Shown here one piece after another: positions 12,690-23,319 of a DNA stretch of 64,000 bases (positions are counted from its first letter, which is position 1; every line of letters begins with the position of its first letter). The translations under genes were made by a program, and so were the position numbers. Under the pieces are notes generated by a model. It saw only the letters and a program-made list of their open reading frames with translations, had not been told where the DNA came from and made no database searches. This stretch comes from Scedosporium boydii (Eukaryota > Ascomycota > Sordariomycetes > Microascales > Microascaceae), in contig NJFT01000106.1 of the NCBI GenBank assembly GCA_002221725.1, forward strand, positions 1-64,000, written 5' to 3'.

Positions 12690-13704
12690 ATGGATCGCCA
12701 ACCATCCAGAATCGAATTCCTACAAAAATGTGCAACAGACTACCCGGAACAGCGAGCGAACATTGAAGCAATAATCCGGTACTATGAGGCTGGTGGACGA
12801 CTTCCTAAAGCTGGCGTAGAAGTCCTTTACTGCTTTGATGGGGAGAACGTCAAGGTGGGATCACATCAGGACCTTTGAAAATGAACATGTAGCACGGAAG
12901 GCAGTCGGCTGGGTGGATGTATGTTGTTTAACGAACTCCTGCACCTAGTTACCTTCAATTGTTTTTTCTTCCGCGGAAAGCTAACCACAATGATGTTTAG
13001 ATGGATGTGTCCCAGATGGGATTTGCGCCATAGGCTGGCCAACCCAAGAAGGACCCCGATATGAGTGTGGCCGATGGTACGCCCAATCCCCGCTCAGTTT
13101 TCCACTCATCCACCCGAGTCGTCGCCGAGTACCGTTGAGGCAGCTGCCCCAGGCTACTTGCAAATGGCCGAGTCAATGGCTTGCCCAGTTGATGCGGCTT
13201 CTCGAATGCATACTGTATGTGCTAAATCCGGGACGCTCCAGCGAGCATTGCTAATCGAACGTTGTGAGCAGCTCCTGGCCCAGTTTCGCACTCCGCAATA
13301 TTACGGAGGAGACGAGATAGCTGTTATTGATGCCACGATATACAACGACACCGGCTCGCAGATCCAGACCGTATACCAGCACGGCTTCGACCACGTAATC
13401 GCACCCGGCCGCCATTTTTCCCCCCTCGGCCGAGCCAAATCAATACTCCCGACGGTCCCGCCATGGTGGCAACTGTTTCCATGAAGATCCGCATTATTAG
13501 GCGCGATCAAAAGGAGCTGTCAAGGCGTTGACTGACTGGATGTCCGAGATGTTCGTGATTCGAAATTTCAATCATGGGCAGACCCTTCTCTTGTCTGGCA
13601 CGGCAATGCGGCTGCGACTATATTTCGCGACCGCGCCGGGACACGACTTTTTATACGTTTCCATCAAGAAAAACGGAATAGTCTCACAGCTCCCTGTTGT
13701 CTAA
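12690..13704 (+). pseudogene. Probable decayed gene of unknown family
   Basis: Protein-like segments follow one another on the plus strand but in shifting frames. The first starts at ATG 12690 (MDRQPSRIEFLQKCATDYPE) and stops at TGA 12876. The reading then continues one base out of frame (TFENEHVARKAVGWVD) to a donor-like GTATGT at 12919. A fungal-type intron end, GCTAACCACA...TTTAG, lies at about 12981-13000. After it a Cys-containing segment (GCVPDGICAIGWPTQ) is open, again in a frame that does not join cleanly. Further segments follow: ALLIERCEQLLAQF near 13240, IDATIYNDTGSQIQTVYQHG near 13325, then VSMKIRIIRRD and TDWMSEMFVIRNFNHGQTLL, ending LPVV and TAA at 13702-13704. At least two frameshifts or stops must be accepted to make one product. 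Alternatives are a real gene with introns I misplace, or chance open frames. I assign no function. Confidence 0.4.
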
Positions 13705-15854
13705 TCCCAAATGATGCTCGATATGTCTCCGAACAACTATGTCTCGGAGGCAGATGCGAGTGGGAACCGGTCGTATCGAGGATCGGACGCGGGCACTCGC
13801 CAATTTCCCGGTTTAAGCGCATGCAATGACCAAAAGTCTACTCTCACGCTCTTGTCTCTGACTTCGCAACCTTGCGTCATTTCTTGGGCCTCGTGATATT
13901 CTTGCGGATATAACCTTGCGGGAACTTTTGGTGAGCTGGATGGAGCCAGGTATCAATCTAGGAATCAGATCGGCTTTTTTTTCTTCCCTTTCTTTCTCAT
14001 TAGGAAACGACAAGAGGGTTTCGGCAGAAAGGCGGACTGGTAAATTACGCCTTTCGGCCATCTTGTTTAGACGGTGCTCGTTCCTCCCTTGCCTTGATCA
14101 ACGTCCTCCGCGAGAATACAGAATTCTTCGGGCTGTAAAGATGAGCGGGCGAGGAAATTTAAAGCCGGTTCTCCTAGGGTCTTGAGACCATCAGGGTTCT
14201 GATGATAATAATTTTATCTGGAAGGATCAGTCTCCTAGTCTAGGCTAAGTCCAGCTCCCCAACTAAGCAGATAGTAGCCGCGGCGCAAGGAGCAGAGATC
14301 AATATATTCTTAAACCAACTGCTTCGTCTTAATGCTCCTCCTAAGAGTTGACAGCGAGTGTTGTATTGTTCTTGCCCAACCGTACTGAGCCTGTGAGAAT
14401 TGGGGTTTTCTTCGTCTCCCGTTATTGGATCTTCTTGCATGGCACGACGCAAGCCATACGTGTTCATCAATGGCGAGAAGTGATGGGGGCATTTGGAGCT
14501 TGATAAGACCATCAAATGATGTGCTCCTGCTGTGGAAGCATCGAATTTCAATTATTAAGCCGCTCGGCCCTGGACGAGACAACACTGAAGGAACGTTGAT
14601 ACTCAGCACTATGCAACCACTTCAAATTGAAGTTGTTGAAATGGCGCTCAACTCAAAGCCAATTACGTGAGGATCGTATTACTGTGCATCAGTCCAAGTC
14701 TGGTGATAATCCGAGCCAAGTACAGTCTCATGGTGGGGGAACAACGCGGAACCGAGAAGATGACCGTGGATCAAATCAATTGATACCCAGAGTTGAAAGG
14801 CAGACTTTGAGGCAGCAGGCACCAAAGGGCAACGTCATGGGGCTCGCTGGCGAGGTTGCCTATACTCGAGCGCCTAGTGGACGAACTACGGATCTTGCAG
14901 GTATCAGGTACCGTTTCTGGGAGCTGATCGCCTGACGAGCCTGGTCGAGGTACCATTGTACTGACACAGCTTGAATCACGTAGGCAGGTACGTGACGACA
15001 GCGGACAGCCTGGCGAAGGTTCAATCAAGCTCGGTTCTTTATGCTATGGTACAAGTCGTGTACAACTGTACATCGGCTTCAGCGTACAGTGCCCAAGCGC
15101 TGCGGCTGCTGGGCGCAAAGACTGAGATGGATGTACACTTGGCTGCTTATTTAGTACTAAAACAAAATATTACACTAGAATTCCCACTATAGTATAAGTA
15201 TTAAATACTTTATAACACAGCAGAAAAACCTACAACTGATTCGGGTCCGTCAAGCGCATCCAGTGCCAATTGCCAATCGCCCTGCTGCGCTGCACAAGTC
15301 ATCAGGTTCTGTTCTACTTTCTGATTCCGGCTGGGTCCTTGCTCCTGCTCTCCATAATATGCAACAAGCAGCAGGAAAGACCAAGACAAGCTGCTGCTCA
15401 AACAACCACACACGCAACAATCCTCGCCATCCACGCTTAACTTCCCACAACGAACGCGGCATCTGCCCTTCAACCCTCCATTCCCCGTAAAACTCTTTAC
15501 ATCTAATCCATTATTGTTTTCCTCCCATTTCCATTTCGATCCGCTACTCATTCCTCCCTTCCAGCGAACTAGGTTTTCCGATCGGAAATCGCCGTCGTCT
15601 CGAAAGCAGAAAGCGCGCTTCCCCAATCGAGGTCATCATCACCCATCACCCATTCGAAGCCAAAGGAAACACGCATCCCCCAGCGACGCCTGAAGGCCAT
15701 TTCCATCTCCCGCAGCATCTTTTCCATTTCTTCCGAATCGTGAGACCTCAGACGGAGTGAAATTTTCACGATATTCGCCTTCATCTCCGTCTATCTCCTT
15801 CTCCCCCTTTGTTTTTTTCTTCTCTTTTCCCGTTCCTTCCACACAGCAGCCGCT
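13705..15854. other. Intergenic, RPN3 upstream region
   Basis: No supportable gene. The last 400 bases before RPN3 are rich in CTTCC/TCTCC pyrimidine runs, as is common around fungal transcription starts. The rest is mixed sequence with only short open frames. Confidence 0.5.
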
Positions 15855-17883
15855 ATGCCCGGCAAGACACCCCATAGCAACGGGAACGAGCCCGTCGAGA
15901 ATGGTATTAGGAGTAACCAGGACGTCGATATGAAGGAAGATCTCAAGGGCAAAGGAAAGAAAGCCGCCAAGGACGGTGATGAGGAGATGACTGTTGTAGT
16001 CCCCAAGACGAGACCCGTCAAGTCCTCAGCACCCCCCGATTCCGATGGTGATGTGGCAATGGCCAACGAGGCTGAGGATGCCGAGGGCGAGGTCAAAGTT
16101 GACCCCGTCGTGCAAACAGCTACAGGTGAGTTTCTTCCTCTTTCATTTCTTAGTCTCTCCCCTTCCCTTCAATTCCCATTCTTTTCCATGTTCCTCCCGA
16201 TGAAAACAGCAACTTCCATATTTCAATCATCATGTGCGTTTTGCCGTCACCTCGCACTGGTGACGCAATGGACAAGAACTTCGTGCCTAACCTTCTCTCT
16301 TCTTCGCTTCCAAACACAGACATCAAGAACAACTTTGCCCTGCTGGAACGCGCCGTTGCCCAGTTCGATGCCAGGTTTTCTCTTCGAGCCCTCCGATCCA
16401 TCTCTCTGATTCGCAAACGCCTCACTCCGGATATCATCGCAAAGGTCATCATCGAGACTTTCCCTGCCACTGTAGTGTCTGGAAATGCTGCTAAGGCCCT
16501 TCTCTACGCCATCGATCGCCAGGATCTTCCCCTCGGTCGACCTCTCAACGGTGAGGTGGACCACCTGGAGAACGAGCACGCAAAGACTCCCACGAAAAAC
16601 GGCGCCAAGAAGGAGCTGAAGGAGGTCATCCCCGAGATTGATATTTTCCTGGGCATCCTTATCCAGGTTTATCTGTTCGATTCCAAGCAGTACCAGCGTG
16701 GAGCCGAGTTCTCCAAGCACCTCTCCGACCGGATCCAAAAGCTTAACCGCCGCACCTTAGATTCCTTGTCTGCCAAGGTCTACTTCTACTTTAACCTCTT
16801 CTGCGAACACCTCGACCCCCTACCGCCCTCTACCCAGTCGCCTATTGTCGCTCTTCGTCCTACGCTGCTCGCCGCGCTACGGACCGCCGTGTTGCGCAAG
16901 GACATCGATACCCAGGCCACCGTGATTGTGTTGCTCCTCCGAAACTACCTTCTGACGTCGCACATCTCCCAGGCCGATCTGCTCGTCTCCCACACCCAGT
17001 TCCCCGAGAACGCCGCCAACAACCAGGTCGCGCGCTTCCTCTACTACCTAGGCCGCATCCGCGCCATCCAGCTGCGCTACGGTGAAGCTCATACCCACCT
17101 AACTGCCGCCACCCGAAAGGCTCCCTCCAGCGCCTGCGCCGTGGGCTTCTCGCAGACCGCGACTAAGCTCCTTCTCGTCGTCGAACTGTTGATGGGCGAC
17201 ATCCCCGACCGCGCGACTTTCCGCCAACCCACGCTCGAGGTTGCGCTCCAGCCCTACTTCCGCCTCGTCCAGGCCGTCCGCGTGGGCAACCTCGAGGACT
17301 TCGAGACCATCATCGCCGACCACGCCGACACTTTCCGCCGCGACGGAACGTACACGCTCATCCTGCGCCTGAGGCAAAACGTCATCAAGACGGGCATCCG
17401 CATGATGTCTCTCTCGTACTCGCGCATCTCACTCCGCGACATTTGCATCCGCCTCCACCTCGGAAGCGAGGAGTCTGCCGAGTATATCGTTGCCAAGGCG
17501 ATCAGGGACGGTGTCATTGAGGCGACGCTGGATCGCGAGAGGGGTTTCATGAAGAGTAAGGAGGTGGGCGATGTGTATGCCACGCGTGAGCCTGGCGAGG
17601 CTTTCCACGAGCGTATCCGGGTGTGTCTGTCTCTTCATGACGAGAGTGTTAAGGTATGTTGAATCTGTCCTTCTCTTTCCCCCCGCTGCGTTACACATCC
17701 AAGTCACCATTATTAATACTGACTTGCGTTCTTTCTCAGGCAATGCGATTCCCTATGAACCAACATCGTCTCGAGCTGAAGAATGCCCAGGAGGCACGCG
17801 AGAGGGAGCGGGAAATGGCCAACGAGATACAGGATGGGGACTTGGACGAGGATGACCTCGGAGGCGATTTCGAGGGAATGTAA
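15855..17883 (+). CDS. RPN3: 26S proteasome regulatory (lid) subunit Rpn3
   Basis: Rpn3 (PSMD3) is a PCI-domain subunit of the 19S lid. Three exons are read: 15855..16125, 16320..17653 and 17740..17883, giving 582 residues. Junctions are phase 1 (GTGAGT...CACAG) and phase 0 (GTATGT...CTCAG). The first ~90 residues are a charged, low-complexity leader. Conserved sequence begins at DIKNNFALLERAVAQFDARF and includes TLDSLSAKVYFYFNLFCEHL, helical repeats, and a PCI domain (roughly residues 350-500) with SYSRISLRDICIRLHLGS. The C-terminus is the short Arg/Glu-rich helix FPMNQHRLELKNAQEARERE followed by an acidic tail, as in Rpn3 proteins. Length fits the family. Intron 1 (194 nt) is the longest intron seen in the window. 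It converges on the histone acetyltransferase gene downstream. Confidence 0.93.
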
Positions 17884-19360
17884 ATTCAAAAACACAGAAA
17901 AACCAACAACATTGTCTCTTGTATCTTTACTACTCCATGTTTACTACTCCATGTTCTCTTTTCCTTACTCTATTTCTTTCTAATTCTTTCAACTGTTGTT
18001 TCTCTCATCCCTTTCATCTGTCTCTCCGGTCTCGGCCTCCTCTTCCTTGTGTTAGGATCCCCATCATTTTTCTCATTGTCAAACCTGTGCCCTTGCCCCT
18101 TGTCTTCTTGCCCTTTGTAACAACTCTCGTGGAAATATTTACTTACCGAAACAACAACTTACTACTACTATACTACAGATGGGGAGGTTTAAACCGGGAG
18201 GGGACAAATTCTGGTAATAGGCGTTTTCTTCCTTTTTTTTTTTTTCTCCTTATCCACAGCAGCAAACTGGTTTTATTTGTTGTTGTGTTTAACTTTCCCT
18301 ATCCATCCATCCATTCATCTCCTGGCGTATGTTTGGTTTTCCGTCTTTCCGTTGTCAATCTCGAGATTTTCCTGGCTCATTCTCCGAGGAAGCGGTAGAC
18401 TTGGCAGACATATTGATAAAAGACAATTGGGCGTTCTTCTACCTACTTGACCCTAAGCCTTCTTCGTTTGTGTGGTGCTTCACTTTCTGTAAGGTTGTAA
18501 TAAATGTTGAGTATTGCTAGACTGGGTTGTGACCCGGTCACTATTTGAAGGACGAGAGACTTTCTGCAGAGAATTTTATGCAGCGATTCGTCCCGTTCCC
18601 GGTTTGAGTCGATGCCAAGTTCTTGCCTGGGGTTGGGTTTGTCTGTATCTTTTACTTTGAGAGCATCCCGAGATCCCCGAGACTGGAATCAAGCTTCATG
18701 GTTTTCTCCGATATCCTGGTGCGTTCTTGCTACTCATTTTCGGAGTATCCCCTTTCTTAGGGTGTTAAAGAGGCTCTCGAGAGTAGGACAGAGGACCTTC
18801 CTCTCTAAATCCTCCCAGAAAAAAAGTTCTGATAGCCCATCCCAAGCCGCCTCGTACTCGCCATTTGTCCCCCGCCACACGTCTCTTCGAGTCCCTATAA
18901 TCCATCCTGATGTGTGGTCGACAGGATTGTAAGCGGCTTATTTAGCGTTGTCGTGATTCGTCAAGGGCTTAAAGCCTCGCCATCAACTTCGCTACTGTAC
19001 GTATTCTGGCTTTCTCCAAGTCCTATTAAAACAACCTAGGTACCTCACAAAGAAATGAGATGTTTTTTTTTGTTGATAGGATTCGATAACGAGAATATGC
19101 TAATTCTAAAACGACTTCCTCGGTTCCCTACTTCGTCATGGAACAACCGTCAATCAGCAATGTCCTCACAAGGCGTCCTCAAATGCGAAACTCATTTCAA
19201 CGCCTCCATAGCTCCTCGTAGAAACAACGTAACAAAAACCAGGGTATCCGTGACTTAAAAGTACAAGAAAAGCAGACAGGCGATCTTACAGATGGCCCCC
19301 ACAGTCCGGCAAAAACAAAAAAAAAAAAAAAAAAACAACGCCCTCTCGCCTCACCACTTA
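17884..19360. other. Intergenic between convergent RPN3 and histone acetyltransferase genes
   Basis: Two 3' flanks face each other here. It contains a direct duplication of TTTACTACTCCATG near 17926-17955, a T-rich stretch near 18230-18250, an ATCC microsatellite near 18300, and an A19 tract at 19317-19335 next to the 3' end of the minus-strand gene. No gene is seen. Confidence 0.5.
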
Positions 19361-21482
19361 TCAAACAGCCACCTCCTCCGCATCAACACTCTCCCTCCGC
19401 GCCTTCAACTCCTCAAGATAGTGCGGAACGAACCCACTTGGATCGCAAGGCCTCGTCAGGTTAATCCTCTGCGCCACCACCCAGGCCCTCACGGCATCTT
19501 TGGTGATCCTCACCCTCGGCACCATCTTGGGCTCGGGTTGGACGTCGCCGTCCTCCTTGGTCGTCGTCTCCTTATCCTTGGACGCTTCGCCGTCCTTCTC
19601 CTCTGCCTGTCCGTCCACATCATCACCTTCTTCTTCTTCTTCCTCCGCGGCAGCAGCATCGTCGGGGGAAGGCACGGGAGCGGGAGGTTTGCCAGGTCCG
19701 ATACCAGCATCCTCAACGACGCCCATATCGCGAAGGACACCTAGACAGTCCTCCGGGGTGATCCACGTAGCCTTGCTACAATCAGCAACATCAATAATCA
19801 CCTCTTCACCCTCTCGCTCGCCGCTCTCATCATCAACGCCCTTCCGCTTCTTATCAGAAGGAGATGCGCTCGGCGCCGAGCCACCACTCGTATCAAGGCT
19901 CAAAATCCACCTCGCAATCTCCCCAGACCAGAACCGCCGATATCCCTTCCTCCCAAGTTCCGATATAGGCTTCTCAGGCCCACCAAGGATCCCCTCGTGC
20001 CGGGCAATCTCATACGATACGCCCATCAGCAGCGAACCAAGGCCCTTGCGTTGCCAGGGCGGGAAGACAAGGATGCAGGCGAGGTTGTTGTTGTCCCAGG
20101 AGAGCTTCTCCTTAGAGAAGAAGCCGCAGATGTGGTGTTTCATGATCGCGGGGCCGTTGGAACGACCGGTGGGGGGGACGGGTTTGGAGTGGACGAGGAG
20201 GAAGTAGTTGAAGCCTGTGACGTCGAAGAAGACGGATTTGTTGTCAAGGAAAAGCTTGGCGAAGAGGGAGAGGTTCTGGCAAAAGAGCTTTTAAGCCGAA
20301 GTTAGCGAGAGCTTGTAAAAAAAAACCAAATGAAATAGAAAATAAAAAAAAGAGCAAAGTATGATAATAACTTACCACGTCCTTTTCACCATCTACCTCC
20401 CAGACACTCCACTCCCCCTCATCCTGCACCGTCTGCGGCACAGAAACAGGGCCCGCATCCCCCCGGCGCCGCTTAGGCGCCTTGCCATTCGTCTCCGCGG
20501 GTACAAGCACCGTCCTCGTCATCTTGGGATGCGCGTAAATCTTCCTTCCGGGAATGAAGCCCTTGCTCTCGCACACGCGCACGTGCTCCCACCACGTCAC
20601 GAGCTCCTTGGAGTACTTGAAGCAGCAGGGACACACGTACAACCGGTCGAGCACGGGAGAAGTGTCGCGGTCACGTCGCGCGTGGCTCTTGCTCGGTCCC
20701 GCTGCCGTGGATGCGTCGGGGCGACCGGCAGAGGCCGTCTCGCCGAGGACGTCCTTGCCGTAGTAGGATGGGTACCAGGTGCGGAAGCAAATGTTACCGA
20801 GGACGACTTTGTCGATGTTGCGCTCGACGGTGGGGGTTGTGGATTTTCCGAGAGTTTTGGAGGGTTCCTTCGAGGTCGAGGAGGAGGACGTCTGTTTTCG
20901 GGTCGCAGATTTGGAGGGTTGGTGTTTCGTCGATTCGGCCGTCGCCGTCGCCGTAGAGGATTTCGCAGTGCGCTGTGCAGCAGAAAGGATGGAAGGAGCC
21001 GCATCTTGAGTGGGCTTCACGTTCTCTTTCGTCGCCATGTGCGAGCCATTGGTCGCTTTATTTCCTTTCGCTACTTTGCTGGCCTTCGCATTGGTAGCAT
21101 CGGCGCGGGGGCCGCCGTTCGGCCACTTCAGAGTCGTCTGCACATGCCTAATCGGCACAGACGAGCTCGAAGCCGAAGCGCCCGTCTTTGGCGCCATGGG
21201 AGCAGCCACCGTTGTGGCCATCGATTCCGTCGCCGTCGCCGACGCGGGAGGACGTCCGCGTTTAGATTTCGACGTGGGATGTTCGGAGGTCGAGATGGAT
21301 GTCGATTCCGCAGCCGTCGACGTCGCAGCAGGGGCTGTTGTGGACGGTGGGACGGGAGGTGCTGGGTTCGGAGTGTGACGCGTAGATCGACGCGTTATGA
21401 TGGGGGATGGGGGTTGGGGAGGCGCTGGGCTATCGTCATTGTTCTTTCTGTTTCTCCTTCGCCTTCGTTTGGGTGGAGCCAT
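19361..21482 (-). CDS. MYST-family histone acetyltransferase (Sas2-like)
   Basis: This is a lysine acetyltransferase of the MYST family, acting on histones in the nucleus. Exon 1 is 21482..20376 (369 codons) and exon 2 is 20287..19361, joined in phase 0 (GTAAGT donor, GCTAAC branch, AAAAG acceptor), giving 677 residues. Residues 1-240 are a disordered Ser/Thr/Ala/Lys-rich leader starting MAPPKRRRRRNRKNN, likely a nuclear localisation signal. A C2HC zinc finger (CPCCFKYS...WWEHVRVC) lies at about 281-305. The junction gives WEVDGEKDV-LFCQNLSLFA. Then come LDNK (K386, the auto-acetylated position of Esa1), NNLACI (C440, catalytic Cys position), QRKGLG (448-453, acetyl-CoA loop) and GGPEKPIS (E474, general base). 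An acidic insertion follows before a final conserved helix near TKDAVRAWVVAQR. No chromodomain was seen, which favours Sas2 over Esa1. The paralogue call is less certain than the family. An apparent start one codon upstream is TTG, so ATG at 21482 is used. Confidence 0.9.
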
Positions 21483-23319
21483 CAAGTGGCAGGGCTATTT
21501 CGCGAAAAGCTGAAAGGGGATGAAGGGTGGTCAATTGACAGATTTCGAACCCCTGTGCTGTCTGCAAAGTTTCGCTGGATGGGGCAGGGCGGTGAGGCGT
21601 GTCTAGGCGCAATTGGGATGGAGGGGCTTGTGTTCTGTTTGCTGGTGGGTCTGATTTTCGCTGAGAGGCAGACGGGAAACGGGAACAGGAATGTGATGGA
21701 GATGCACAGGTCTGAGTTGGTTGTATGTAGAGAAGCTGGATGGTGGATTTTTTGCAGAATTTTTCAGGATTAAAACCCAGCGGCGACGACCTTGTAACTA
21801 TTTCGTATCCAACAACATCCCGTCCAGCGGGTTGCTGTTTCCCTCGTGCTGAATCTCCATCAATGGAGACTCGATGATTCATGTCATTCAGTGAATGCAG
21901 AGAGGTACAGAGGTACAGAGGTACAACTGTACGGCGATTACGTCATTTTCGGTGAAGTTTCGGTGTGGAATTCAGTGCGGCTCGAGCCTGCATCAATCGA
22001 TCTTGATCTTCGAGACAGATTGACCGCACCTGCCTCGAGTGCAGATCAGAACTGAGGTACCGGGTGACTTCAACCTGAGGCAGCGATGGGAATTATGTAT
22101 TGATTGATATTATTAGTGTTTATCCTCAGACTCCTCTCGCATAGCCAAGATGGTGCACAGGTCCGCACGACGCAGTATGAATACTTGTTCATCTGTCTAA
22201 GACGAAGGCACGCAGAACAGCACTGGCATGAATTCTCAGAGTGTCTCTCAAAGTACACAAGATTGTGTAAAATATGCTTTCGATGCCAGGACACGATGAC
22301 GATGATGTGAGTAGCCAACTGATTTATACGATATTCGTCGGACTGCTAAACTGGGCGAGAATAGAGGGCACATCTAATTAAGGGCCAGGAGGTGGATGTT
22401 CGATGAGTATGGAATCCGCCTTGGCGTCTCAAGGGTCCGGCTGGCGCAGAAGGTCTTCTTGTCAGAGTAGTCAGAACCACTTTCGAGAGAAACTCTGGCT
22501 ATCTGCGGCCTGCCAAGCTCGTCAACAAAGGTACTCCCGACATTCAGGTGTTTGGGTCGTGTACGACGGGCATCTCGGAAGGACGGGTGGCAGAACAGAA
22601 CCAATATCAAATATACTCAGGTTATCCTGAACAAGGACCGCCCACCCGAGCAAGAAGTCTATGGATATGGATTGGCCGATGATATAGCTCGGTGCGGTGA
22701 ACTCCTCGCTGTAGAGGATTGCTCCTAATGTAAGTTTTCTCATTTATTGTTATAGTTTCACTCAATTCCTCCAGATTTGCTGCCTCATTTTGCGGGGGTC
22801 CTCTTCGCGCCCGACCCTAGAGAGAACGACGATACAAGAGTGGCGCGGGTGACACCTTACTTCTACCGACGTCGGTCTCGCGGAGGACGAGCGGCCCCAT
22901 TGAAGATTGGGTCGAGGTATTACCTGGCGGTACGAGACCCTCTATACCTATTCAGCTCTCTGACGCTTCAGGCGAAAACACTGCGATGCTCATTATGGAT
23001 GGATATCGGTGTTCGAGTTTAACACGCATAGAGCGACTGCCGCCGAGAGTTTCAACCAACTCCGTCCATTGCACTACACCGGAAAGACACTGCTCGCCGA
23101 CAGAGCGGAATAGGCAATTTTTGTTTAAAAAAGTCCGTGGTATATAATTCTATTTTTAAGAAGATCGCTTGCCTGTGCGATAACTCCAATCCTCAAAAAG
23201 CAAAAGATGAAAAGAAAAAAAAACGAACATAATCGGTACCAGCGATCAGCGATAAAACAGCCCGAGAACAATGAAGGTGTAACGACGAGGTCCAACACAA
23301 ATGCTAGAGGTTGTGCCAC
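21483..23319. other. Intergenic between two minus-strand genes
   Basis: Holds the acetyltransferase promoter and the 3' flank of the LRR gene. Three tandem copies of AGAGGTAC lie at 21901-21924. No gene is supported. Open frames of 60-80 codons show no family features. Confidence 0.5.

Noticed and set aside
20361..21773. 470-codon plus-strand open frame
   Set aside because: It lies antisense to the acetyltransferase exon 1, is Arg/Gly-rich as expected of a mirrored GC-rich frame, and has no family motif.
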